Of a DNA stretch of 15,985 nt, positions 1 to 10,100 are shown piece after piece. The DNA lies in contig FN648907.1 in NCBI GenBank assembly GCA_000310025.1, positions 7,486 to 23,470 on the forward strand. The letters run 5' to 3'. The translations under genes were made by a program, and so were the position numbers. The notes under the pieces were generated by a model. The model did no database searches. It was not told where the DNA came from and saw only the letters and a list, made by a program, of their open reading frames with translations. This DNA is from Ectocarpus siliculosus (lineage: Eukaryota > Sar > Phaeophyceae > Ectocarpales > Ectocarpaceae). Positions within the stretch are counted from its first letter, which is position 1. Every line of letters starts with the position of its first letter.

Positions 1-66
1 CCTTTTTTTTCCCCAGAGGAAAAAGACGAGGGAGGGTAACGACCCCCCCGGGGCGCGGGTGTTAAA

Positions 67-100
67 AGGGGTGGGGGGGGGGGGGGGGGAGGGGGGGGGC
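67..100. repeat. Poly-G tract bordering repeat R, left copy
   Basis: A nearly pure G run with one A interruption immediately precedes the left copy of repeat family R. Similar G runs precede the other two R copies (about 2071-2086 and 9468-9500), so the tract seems to be part of the family or its insertion preference rather than an isolated microsatellite. Confidence 0.7.
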
Positions 101-333
101 TACTGGTAGTCGTGCATGCCGTATAGTCGTTTGACCTCGCATCCCTACAAAGCCGGGACGGAGCACGCCGGGTTATCACCGGACCAGGCTCTCACACCAC
201 CAAGCGCGAAGTGCCGTGAGGTATTCATTCGGCGTGTCGCATGAAGGGTGCCCTGCATCCTGCTAAGGGTGTCCGGCATCTTGTGCTTGCTTCATAATTA
301 ATTGCGTATATGGATGAAAGCTGCGCATGCATA
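101..333 (+). repeat. Repeat family R, copy 1, 5' part (interrupted)
   Basis: About 230 bp closely similar to 2087-2310 and 9500-9715. All three share the blocks CATCCCTACAAAGCCGGGAC, GGTT(C)TCACCGGACCAG and CACCAAGCGCGAAG, followed by GGCATCTTGTGCTT. No coding potential is evident; stops occur in all frames and the copies differ by indels. This copy stops abruptly at the TA dinucleotide 332-333, and its missing 3' part resumes at 1724, so it is one repeat split by an insertion. The class is unknown: I see no poly-A tail, terminal inverted repeat or LTR-type ends. Confidence 0.85.
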
Positions 334-552
334 CAGTGCCAAAGGTTGTCCCTCCGGTTTCAGTTGACCGAGTCTTACGGCGTGATTATTTCGTATTTTT
401 AATTTTTTTTCTGTCGGGGGGGGGGTGGCCTGCACGGAAAAATTATCAAGATGATCCAAACGACCGTCTTACGGTTCCTCGAGGAATATTTTTGGGAAAA
501 AGAGGCTGATTCATGTTCTTGTGAGTCACAACATGCTTCAGTACACAGTTTT

Positions 553-1092
553 GGCTCGCGTGCGACCAACAAGACACCGAGCGCCCTGTTTATAGGTCGC
601 CTGCAGAGGGCATGTGTATCATCGCACGCCAGTGGCTACAGTTTGCGGATGTCGTCGGCCAAAGGCCTCTCTCTGATGGCATGCGTTGTACACTGATCAC
701 AATCGAGTCGGGGCAAGCGACAGAAAAAAAAAGCAACGTCCAAAAAAGCCAACACCGACCCACACCTCGATTCACGTTTGTTTTTGTTTGCAGTATAGGC
801 CGTGGGCAATCAAAACTGGACAATACGCTCTGTTTCTGGGACGCGAGCAGAGGGTATGTGCATGACGACACGCCACGGGCTGCTGTTTGTGGATGTCGAC
901 GGCTTAAGGCCTCTCTCTGGCATGCGTTTTGAACTGTGGTCACACATACATGCAGCAGGCGCAAAAACGGATATTTTCGGCCCAAAGGCAAAGACGTCAG
1001 CAGAGCAATATTCTATGTGGCAGGGTTGACATTTTCGGCTCGTGTGCGACCAACACGACGCAGAACGCCTTGAATTTTAGGTACCTGCACTT
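553..1092 (+). repeat. Approximately 240-bp direct repeat, 2.3 units, inside the TIR element
   Basis: Related blocks start at 553, 798 and 1037 (spacing 245 and 239). Each opens with GGC(T)CG(C/T)GTG-like sequence. The first two continue through GCAGAGGG(C/T)ATGTG, GGATGTCG and AAGGCCTCTCTCT to GGCATGCGTT; the third is truncated after about 55 bp. The units are diverged by about a quarter with several indels, so the duplication is old. Internal tandem repeats are common in non-autonomous DNA elements, where they can hold transposase-binding sites; that role is not shown here. Confidence 0.65.
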
Positions 1093-1245
1093 TTTTGGCT
1101 CAGATAGGACCCCCCCCCCAAATCCAATCCGCAAATAAGCACGCCGCGTAAGGCTCAGCCTAAAAGAACAAAACATTTATTTTGTTTTTGGTCGAAAAAA
1201 TATTAGTGCATTTTTTTAGGAGAAAAAAAAGGGACGGTAAAAAAG

Positions 1246-1326
1246 GTGTGATGCCTCGGTTTCGAACCCACGCACTGCGGCGAGCCCAACCACAATCAAC
1301 CGCCTGGTGCACTCAGCCATGCACAA
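1246..1326 (-). ncRNA. tRNA-like relic (Leu/Ser type), possible SINE head
   Basis: The minus strand shows an A-box-like TGGCTGAGTGCACCAGGCG and a perfect B-box core GGGTTCGAAACC, with a long variable arm between them as in tRNA-Leu or tRNA-Ser. A run of T follows directly after the end, a typical RNA polymerase III stop. The anticodon stem and acceptor stem do not pair properly, so I do not call a functional tRNA. It is either a decayed tRNA gene or the head of a tRNA-derived SINE. Confidence 0.4.
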
Positions 1327-1723
1327 CTCTGCACGCAGGAACATAGGAAAATGTGCGTTTCTATAGAACGACAGCGTACGATCATTTCACCGGATTTGTT
1401 TCGAGAATCGGCCAAGCACACGTTGAGTTATCTCAATGGAACCGAGGTCATAAAATAGTACCGAGAGAGAGCTTCGATTATCTGCATTTTTTTCGGGGGG
1501 TTCGCCGTTGTTGTCGAGAAATGGAGGATTTTGTAGGGTGAAGTACCTTCGGTGGCGGTGGTAATGGGCCCATAACTTTTCATCCAGAGCGAACCCCTTC
1601 ATGTCGAAAGGCTTATTCGAACGCTGCTGGCTAGAGCTTTCCAATGGATATTTGTTTGTCGTCCCGACAATCCTTTTTCTGTTATCAACCTGGCCCAAAA
1701 CTGTGGGACAACCTCTGGCACTG

Positions 1724-2072
1724 TATGACTTCATTTATTTTCTGGTGCTTTCACCCCCGGAGACATGTTGTAATCATTGTTTAACTGCCTCAAGGGTGTT
1801 TGACCAATTTAACACAACGTGCGATTATACCCTTTGCGCGTTGTGAGGGTTCTCGACCCCGCACAACATGATCTACTCGACCACCGTTCATGGTGACCGC
1901 AAAAAAAAAACGGTAACCTGGTTGCCGAGTTCACGAGGTGATCGGCTTGTTTTACAACATCTGCCCGGGAAAAAAGAGAGAGAAAAGGCTTCAGTTGAGG
2001 CCGGGGCTACCTGTTCTTTTACAACATCGCTGCCAAGCGACGGAAACCCACCCCCCACGGCAAACACCGCGG
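1724..2072 (+). repeat. Repeat family R, copy 1, 3' part
   Basis: Continues the copy broken at 333. It shares with copy 2 (2311-2600) and copy 3 (9716-10007) the blocks TGGTGCTTTCAC, TAACTGCCTC(A/G)AGGGTG, TTTAACACAACGTG and CGACC(C/A)(C/A)GCACAACAT. Relative to copy 2 it contains an extra segment near 1968-2020, with the TTTTACAACATC block present twice. It ends in CACCGC followed by a G run that leads directly into copy 2, so copies 1 and 2 are head-to-tail. Confidence 0.85.
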
Positions 2073-2600
2073 GGGGGGGGGGGGTGTACTCATAGTCGTG
2101 CATGCCGTAGTCGTTTGGCCATTGACCTCGCATCCCTACAAAGCCGGGACGGAGCATGCCGGGTTCTCACCGGACCAGGCTCTCACATCACCAAGCGCGA
2201 AGCGCCGTGAGGTATTTGGCGAGTCGCATGAAGGGTGAGCTGCATCCTGCTAAGGGTGTTCGGCATCTTGTGCTTACTTTCTTGCGTACGGATGACAGCT
2301 ACGTATGACTTAATAATAAATTTTTTGGTGCTTTCACAGAGACAGTTGTAAGCTCTGTGTAACTGCCTCGAGGGTGCTTGACCAATTTAACACAACGTGG
2401 TGCGATCATCCCCCTTGCGCGGAGTGAGGGTTCTCGACCCCGCACAACATGATCTACTCGACCACCATTATGGTTACCGCCAAAAAAAAAACAGAGGTAA
2501 AAAAAAAACCCGGTAAATTGGTTGCCGAGCTCACGAAGTGAATTGGCTTGTTTTACAACGTCGTTGCCAAGCGACGAAAACCCAATGTATACACGCGGGG
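2073..2600 (+). repeat. Repeat family R, copy 2 (complete)
   Basis: An uninterrupted unit of about 530 bp that begins with a G run and GTACTCATAGTCGTGCATGC and ends near ACACGCGGGGG. It provides the empty-site reference for the insertion in copy 1. Poly-A stretches near 2481-2512 are internal, not a 3' tail. No protein-coding capacity is seen. Confidence 0.85.
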
Positions 2601-2850
2601 GCTTATCTAAGTTGCTGTAATGACGAGGAGTTTTGTTTTCAAGGGATATGTGTCAATGACACGAGGGAGACGAGCTCGAAGGATGCCAATGGGGTATTCT
2701 TGCCGCACAAGCAACCCGACCAACCCACGTCAAATACCACAACTGGATTATCAAAATAAGTTCGAAATACACGCAAACAGTCAAGTGCTGTCGTACCGAA
2801 CCCCAAGCGAATCGACGTCCTCCTCACCTCTGACTAGCCCACATCTTGTC
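2601..2850. other. Non-coding interval between repeat R and the transposase stop codon
   Basis: About 250 bases lying downstream of the minus-strand transposase gene, where its 3' untranslated region should be. I see no AATAAA on the minus strand, no terminal inverted repeat and no gene. Confidence 0.5.
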
Positions 2851-4148
2851 TCAGACAACACCGTCCTGAAAAGAACTCCGCCAGTGCTCGTTCAGCATGT
2901 ACGCATCCCGTGGCCCGGAGGGATTCGCCGCTGCTAGCCTGTAGTGGTGCTTCCAAACCTTCCCCCCCCCTCTAGCTCTGTGATCAGCGTGAAGTCCGCA
3001 CGAGTCGGGCGCTGGAGTGTGACTGACCCCGGTGGCGAAGCTCGACGCCGGGCAGTGGTGGTACATCATAACATGCCTGCGAATGGCTTCGATCGGGTAG
3101 ACTGACGGAACCTGCTTAACCCCTCCCTGCAGCCAGTAGGTGGGGTGCTGTGTGACGGAATCTGCTTTCTTGGACCGTCCAGACCCACAAGTGACGAACT
3201 CGTACGCGAGGACAAACTCCATCGCGGGGCCCGCGTCAGGGATGGAGTCAGGGCGTCGGTTGCCCTCGTGGTCGAAGAAGTACAAGATCCTTGCCAACGT
3301 GACATGACCGTCACCGCTCAGGTCGTCCCTCTTGGCCATGGGGTTCGTAAAAATTTCTACAGCGTCTCCTTGCCCGCTGCCCACCGCCCAGTCGCGCGGG
3401 GTTGCCCCGCCCGCGGTTGCGGCCTTCACGTCGCCCCCCTTGAACCGCCCCAGCCCGCTGCTGATCTTGGCAGGCACGCCGTGCTTGATCCGATGGCAGA
3501 TGATCTCGTCATTTTTCAGACTCTTCCCTCCCCCCTCCCAGCAGGACGAGCACCTCAGCTCTTTACAGACGTCGCGGCCGTCACCGTCGGAGCGGCCGCA
3601 GGCATACCACAGGGTGTTGGCGTTCAGGATGGCCCCCGCGCTGGGACGTACGGCACCTTTGCTCAAACACGCTTCCCACGCCTCCCTCGGCCCCCCACCG
3701 CCTGCTGATCCGCCTCCGACGTCGTCGGGCGCCACTCCACCGCCTGCTGATCCGGCTCTGACGTCGTTGGGCGCGGCATCTTGACGCAGGATTGTCGCAC
3801 GCCAAGTGGCTGAGCCGTGGGGTTGCCCCGCCAACATTGCTGCCGTCGGTTTCGTGCCCTCGGTGCCATCGACAACGTTCGTTATCCCTCCCGAGAGACT
3901 GTCGTCGAGCGCCTGGGGTACGCGCTGGCAGCCGGGACCAGAGGTCACTGTCTCGGTAATCATAGTCTTTTTGGAGTAGGAGTACCGGGTTGCTGTGTAG
4001 GTCTCGGATGTAGCCAACCTCATCAGCGCCAGCTTGGTGTTCGTACTCCTCGCGTGGTGTGCCGGCGGGTCTCGTGAGCTGCCTGACTTGTTGTGTTTCT
4101 TGTGGTGTTGGTGTCCTCCCTCGCTGACGTCTGCATTCTGAGGGCGCC
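2851..4148 (-). CDS. Transposase exon 7: C-terminal domain
   Basis: Starts after the acceptor CCCTTTCCCATCAG (phase 1) and stays open for 431 codons to a stop at 2851-2853. The first ATG (4023) is internal, not a start. Residues about 1077-1230 are low complexity, including a 14-residue glycine-rich duplication encoded by tandem 42-bp units at 3696-3777. A Cys cluster follows (C1259, C1270, C1275, C1278, C1293), possibly zinc binding. The end is more conserved-looking: LARILYFFDH (1360-1369), EFVLAYEFVTCGSGRSKK, AIRRHVMMYHHC (1430-1441) and YMLNEHWR (1492-1499). An ARILYFF block with a HVxxxHxC segment is typical of C-terminal tails of large Plavaka- or KDZ-like transposases. Confidence 0.65.
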
Positions 4149-7100
4149 CTGATGGGAAAGGGCAGGCGAGGGAGAGGTGGAAGAGTTTTTAGGGAAACAG
4201 AGGAAACTCGGCGTACTTTCTTGTACATTACTCTAGCAGCGAGCGACAAGAATAAATATAAGAGCAACGGTCTGTGAAACGCATGAGATAGAAGTGCTTG
4301 TACGGTCAACGCATGTTGCTGGCATGATGAAATGGTTCGAAGACCAGTGTCACGTAGATGAGCTGAATTTATCTGAGTACCATGAGCGGCGACTCCTTTT
4401 CGTGCCCCCGACAGTCAGCCGACGTTATCGTTAAGACATATTCGAAATCAGCAATGGGAGCAGCTCACATGGAGATTGTTCACCCTGCAACGCAAGACGT
4501 CGACGCTACACCATCAACATCGCGATCAATACAGTACGAACCCAACAGCAGCGGTTAGGGAACGAGGGCTAGGAACAAACAAGAGCGATCCCGGCGCGTT
4601 CTTCTAACGAGAGAGATATGGCCACTCTGAGAGCGTTAAGGAACACAACACAAGTTGCGGGCTAGCACCCACGTCGATCTCGACCAAAAAAAACCGGTGG
4701 CCAAAAGACGTCGCCCAGTCTCTAGGTACCCTCTGATCCCCCACGTGTTCGATCCGTGTCTGTCACGTAGTGTTGCCATACTATGTATTAGACACACACA
4801 ATGTTAGGACAGGCTGAAACACTGCTGGCTTTCAATGGTAACATCCCAAAATATGTCGTTGAGTCTCCTTACCGTGTGCTTTGATGCTGTCGGCGAAGTG
4901 AAGCCACATGTGGTTGCCCGTCCTTACGCCCGCCCGCCCCAAGGTAAGCTTCGTGTTTTCGACCTTTCGTCAATGAGGTAAAAAATGCGAAACGCGGACC
5001 GAACGATAACGGCAGGGTGAACAAATCGTTGGGTGCGGTTGGGGGAAAAAATCGTTGGGTTGGTTTCGAGCACGTAAAAACTCACACACGTAAAACTTCT
5101 GGACACAGACAGCGCCCTCAATAGTGCAGGTTGGACACACACACAACATATAGTGGAAGAGAGCAAGAGTTTCGAGCCAGATGATCCCCCCCACAACACA
5201 CGACGCACGGCTACCGAACAACCGCCGATAGCTGTAAGAATGACGATGAGAGTGGTGAGGGTGAAATGAAGGAGGACGATGGTGAACGCACCCAAAAACG
5301 ACCTAGACTGCAAGGTAGCAACACACTACCCTAAACCAACAACGATGTAAGGGTTTAAGAAATACACGCAGAGGCTGATGTCATCGCCACGCTCACATAG
5401 TCTCCCGCCCGTGTGTGCAGTTGGAGCAGGTCGAAATCGGTGAACTCTTGGCCGTTGGCGGCGAAGGAGAGCGAGGACGACGCTTGGAAGTACTCGAGTA
5501 CACGATCCCGCACTTCCTCGGGGCTCACGTGGCCCCATATCTCTCCGTTGTACTTCTTCAGCGCCGTTGAGTTCAGATAGTGTTTCTGGTTGTTGAAGCG
5601 CTCGTCAATTCGGACGAAAGCACGCGTTGATGGGGCAAGGGTAGGGGAGTTGGGGGTGGAAGCGGCCGGGAGTCGGGACGTCGACAGGGTACGGTATATA
5701 TTTTTTGTGGATCAAAAGTACCTGCAGTAGGCTCGTGCGTTGTTACCATTGGCGGCTCGTTTGTACCACACAGCAGAGTTGGGTTAGGTGACCAGTGTGA
5801 TTTACACAGAGGTGGGGGCGGTGGTAGTCATCATGGGGAGCGAGAGAGCGGGGGGGGGGGGGGAGTATTTATCATCATCAGCGAGAAAGGGGGGTGGTGT
5901 TAATCATCTGCTGGTGTACACACAAAAAGGCAAGGATGCCTATACAACCCCGAGACCGAGCAACCCAGCAACCAAACAAGCACAAACGACAAACCGACAG
6001 GAGCAATTGCGCATGCATGCGCGTCTCTCTTATATCTCCTGTTTGTCAGCTGCTCGATCGCGTGAGAGTAATAAGGCACACACAACAAGGACCAGACCAA
6101 TAAGAACCAAAACGCTTATTATTTCCTCTCGCTTCCGCCGTGTTGTGGCTACACCCGCCCGTCAGCCTTCCTCTCCCTGGTGGTATGTGTTCCGCTCCAG
6201 CCTCCCTCTCCCTCTGGTGTCATCCCCCTCGTCCTACTGCCGTGTGTGCATCTTTTTTGTATCGACAACTACCATACAAAGAACGTCTGCCTGAATTTGT
6301 TTGGGGTGCGCTTGGTTCTCTCTACTTCAGGTTCGGCGCAGATGCTGTGCTACTTCGATGCGCCGAGCACGGATTGAGCTGGAGGCAGTTGTGACAGCTC
6401 GGGCAAAATGCTACTTTTGTTGTACACAAGTCTTAGATTGCAATTTGGTGGCGAGTTCGTGAAATGGGCTCGAATTTCCTGTGTATCGCGCACGGACAGA
6501 CAGACAAAAAAAACTTGCCCCCCACTAGCGAGTTTTTCATGGTTTTGACGTCCCCTCAAATCAACTACTGAAACTTCCTTGATGAAGCAAGACACACCCC
6601 ACATGGAAATAGGGTGCAGACTTCGGCAGGTCTGTATTCATCGATGCGATATCGTTTGTGTCACTGCCGAACACTCTCACCATCGTGGCCGTGGATAACA
6701 GCAACCCGCGCAGAACGATGAGCTGTACACTCCCAAAAAGCGCCTTCTGCGCCCCGGTGTAACCTGGGTAGTCCTTAACAGGGTTCTTGAGTGGTGAGAC
6801 TCCTGCACCAAGCAAGGTGCGCCCCTGCCGGAAGATTCCCGCAACGTGTTCTCGGCCGGCTGGTGACAGAAGATCTAGGAGAAACGTCTGCGATTGACCG
6901 AGGTGGTTCTGAAAACCAAAGGCCCGAGAGCGCAACGCACAACCAACAGCGGGGTAGGTATTATCAGCACATCGCTTGTAAAGGGTACGCCATCACCTCT
7001 ACACTCTCTAGCCTATTGTAGATAGTCACAAACAAAAACCCAGTGGGCTACATTTCATGTCAGAGGCAGAAGCGGATGTGGCGTTCTGCATTGAGTGCGT

Positions 7101-10100
7101 TGCGACGCTCAGGCCTGCCGAGCGATGGCGACAGAGGAAAAGAGGTGCTCAACGCAATCGACTTTCAGCAAACACAATTCCGCAACAGGCTCTGTGGTAC
7201 AGGTGTGGGTCGAACCTATACCCGCCTACGCTCAGTGAACATTGTCCGAACGAGTGGTGTAACGGGTTAGAACTCTCACCAGATTGTTGAGATGGAGGAG
7301 CTCCGGGCCCACACACACCATGGGCGAGTGCATCGACGTCAGATCCCAAAGCGCCCGTGGATGACCGAGCAACGTGGGGTTTGGCTCCACGATGCCGAGC
7401 TCTTTGGACAACTTCACCGCTTGTCCAGTCCCGAACCCCATTTCCAAGAGCTTAGACCGCCCGTGCTCGCACTCTCGTCGCGTTCGGCGGTTCTTGACGA
7501 CGTCGTAGTCTCTCTCGCCCAGTTGTCCTCCAACGTCGTCAGCGTCTGCGCTCTGCTTGACCTTGCAAAGCGAGCAAGGATGCAACGTTCTCTGGCTGAC
7601 GCCCTTGAAGCCGAGCGATCCTTGCCTCTCCGGTGTGTCTCCGGTTTTCGACACCATGCCTCCGCGGGCAAAGACCTATTACCAAAAATACGCGAGGGAC
7701 ACCACAACGGAAAGGAAGGGCGAACATTAACTGTGAAGGGTGTGTGGCTGTGTTGTGTTTTCGTCCTATTTATTATGACGACAGCCCCCCCATTTGTCGT
7801 GGTGAGGCGTGTACTACACTTTTCAGTGTATTTATTCGTACAACTACAACCATCCAAGGTCACACAGGAGGGGGTAAACACGGGGAATTTATTGTGATTT
7901 TATTGCCCCACATTCCTCCTGCGGTGCATGCTGATTTTTTACTTCATCACGACAAGGGTCCAGCCGTCCATTTCCCTCGTCGACGGTGCTAATGTAGACG
8001 TTTGCTACTCACGCGAGCTTATCAGTTTTTTTCTTTCGCTTGCACGCAAAGTTGTAAATGTTTTACCCCATTGGGATTCGAACTCACGACTTTGCCACTA
8101 TTTAGCGGTTTCGAGGTCACCACTAGCTAAATAAACAGACCACCGGGCGGGGCGGCCGGTTCTACCACTTGAAAAATTCAGAGATGACGCCTCGATCTAC
8201 CATATACGTACCCGGAACCCGCACACATCGGAAACAAGGGAACTAGACTGAACAACAACACCCACATACTATTAACAGAGACCGGCGCCCGAATACGGTG
8301 CACCACCCTTTGCAAGAAATGACGCACGGCAAGTCATCTTTGGGGTTGCGACTCTCAAAGTCAGGGATGGTAACGCTTGCACTATAAAGCAGAGATATCC
8401 CGGTTGCCACACATTGTACGCATTTAGCACAACACTGCCGTTCCACATTCATTTTGCACGCTCGCGCCGACAGAAAAAAAAATGTATGTATATGCTGTTC
8501 CACGGGCTCTGTCATACGACGAATGGGAATGGAAAAAAAGAGTTGGACAGCCTGTGGTAGCAAGGACATATAAAGGACGAGCAACAGCTGCGGTGAAATA
8601 TCCTCTCGACAGACGATCAGGCGATATTCCGCAAGAGGAACCCCGCAAAAATACAAGCAAACGCGGAACATCGATGGACTAATACGCGTGCATCACAACT
8701 TGAGAGGCTGCGTGCCATCTGCCGCCTGCTTGCGTATTTTGTTCAGCTTGTTGCGCCTCTCTCAGCATGGCGATGATTTACCAAAAAAGGAAGCAATACC
8801 TCGCGACCTACGACGCAGCTTTAGTTCGAAATGTATGCTTCAATCTTTTCCACGAGGCCTACATGAGAAAACGACACAGACAGAGATTTCGGTATGGAGG
8901 TGGCCAGCGCGTTCGAGAGACGTTGGTGCAATGTTCATTCTCACCGTGCACTCGTAGCTCTCTCCCCGGACGCCACCAGAAGGTTCGACGATTTTTGTGT
9001 AGCAACCTTTCTCGAGCTCGCGAAGAACACCTGCCGCAAACGCCATGGCTCCGTCATAACACGCACCAGGTTCTGCCGTCGTTGTCGCATGAAGCCAGCG
9101 CTTACGCCGAAGCAATCGCCGATCTAGCGTCAGCAACTGCCAGTACCCGGCCCCCTCCGAATACTGCAATGAGTATCGTGTACATTTCGCGAGCGGAGGG
9201 ACGGAGAGAAAGATAACCATGAGTCCGACGGCGACGAAAGGATCACTAACGCAGCGTGTGCTTTATTACGCGATTGCCAAACACTACGATCTAAGACATA
9301 ACCACCCGACAAAAAAGCACCGCATCAGAGATAGGTACCTTCTCGCAACGGTTCCCTTAGGCTGCACAGATAGGGGGTGGTGCAATTTCCACCTTTTCGA
9401 CACGGGCACGGCACGGACGCGGCGGCGAGAATCATTCGAGGGTATGAGCAAGCGGCGGCCGCAGCGGCGGGGGGGGGGGCGGGGGGGGCGGGGGGGGTGG
9501 GTACCGGGAATCGTGCATGCCGTAATCGTTTGACCCCGCATCCCTACAAAGCCGGGACGGAGCACGCCGGGTTCTCACCGGACCAGTCTCTCACACCACC
9601 AAGCGCGAAGTGCTGTGAGGTATTCGGCGTGTCGCATGAGGGGGCGCTGCATCCTACTGAGGGTGTTCGGCATCTTGTGCTTACTTCATTGCGTACGGAT
9701 GAAAGCTGCATATGACTTAATTTTGTTTCTGGTGCTTTCACTTTCAGATACAGTTGTAAGCACTGTGTAACTGCCTCGAGGGTGCTTGACCATTTTAACA
9801 CAACGTGGTGCGACTATCCCCTTTGCGATGAGTGAGAGATTTCGACCCAGCACAACATAATGTACTCAGCCACCATTCATGGTTACAGCAACAAAGAAAT
9901 AAAAGGCGGAAACCTGGTTGCCGAGATCTCGAAGGGATTGGCTTGATTTTCAAAAGCGCAGGCCATCCTTTCGAGAACCCAACCCCGATGACACACACCG
10001 GGGGGGCGGCGGTGGGCGAACCAATGGCGGCAAAACCAACTACTGTAGTCTGTACAAAAAAACTTTACACACAAACTACAAAACCTCGTTGACTCACCGG

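Larger units (their letters stand above)
334..1723. mobile_element. Non-autonomous Tc1/mariner-like element with TIRs and TA duplication
   Basis: The left end (334) reads CAGTGCCAAAGGTTGTCCC. The reverse complement of the right end (from 1723) reads CAGTGCCAGAGGTTGTCCC, which matches at 18 of 19 positions. Both ends are flanked by TA (332-333 and 1724-1725). Removing the element restores the order seen in uninterrupted R copies (AGCTGCA-TA-TGACTT in copy 3), so the insertion is demonstrated by empty-site comparison. TA duplication and CAGTG termini are known hallmarks of Tc1/mariner-type elements; assignment to that superfamily is an inference. At 1,390 bp it has no transposase-like reading frame, so it must be mobilised in trans or be defective. 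The interior carries a tandem repeat and a tRNA-like relic. Confidence 0.75.

Noticed and set aside
1246-1326. Functional tRNA-Leu or tRNA-Ser gene
   Set aside because: The B box is intact but acceptor and anticodon stems do not pair.
3145-3784. Plus-strand frames of 150-187 codons opposite transposase exon 7
   Set aside because: They are proline- and arginine-rich shadows of a GC-rich exon with no motif or splice support.
2851-4023. A stand-alone 390-residue protein starting at the ATG at 4023
   Set aside because: The open frame continues upstream to a good acceptor at 4149-4150 whose phase fits the preceding exon, so the ATG is internal.
8243-8671. Minus-strand 142-codon frame in intron 2
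   Set aside because: Composition rich in Cys, Ser and Phe without a recognisable motif or splice context; treated as a chance frame.
8840-9220. Minus-strand segment read alone as a ligand-binding receptor (GABA-B/ANF-like) because of the YDGAMAFAAGV stretch
   Set aside because: Its splice sites and phase join it to transposase exons 1 and 3, and the P-G turn plus helix ending LEKG fits the transposase interior better. One short helix is weak evidence for a receptor.
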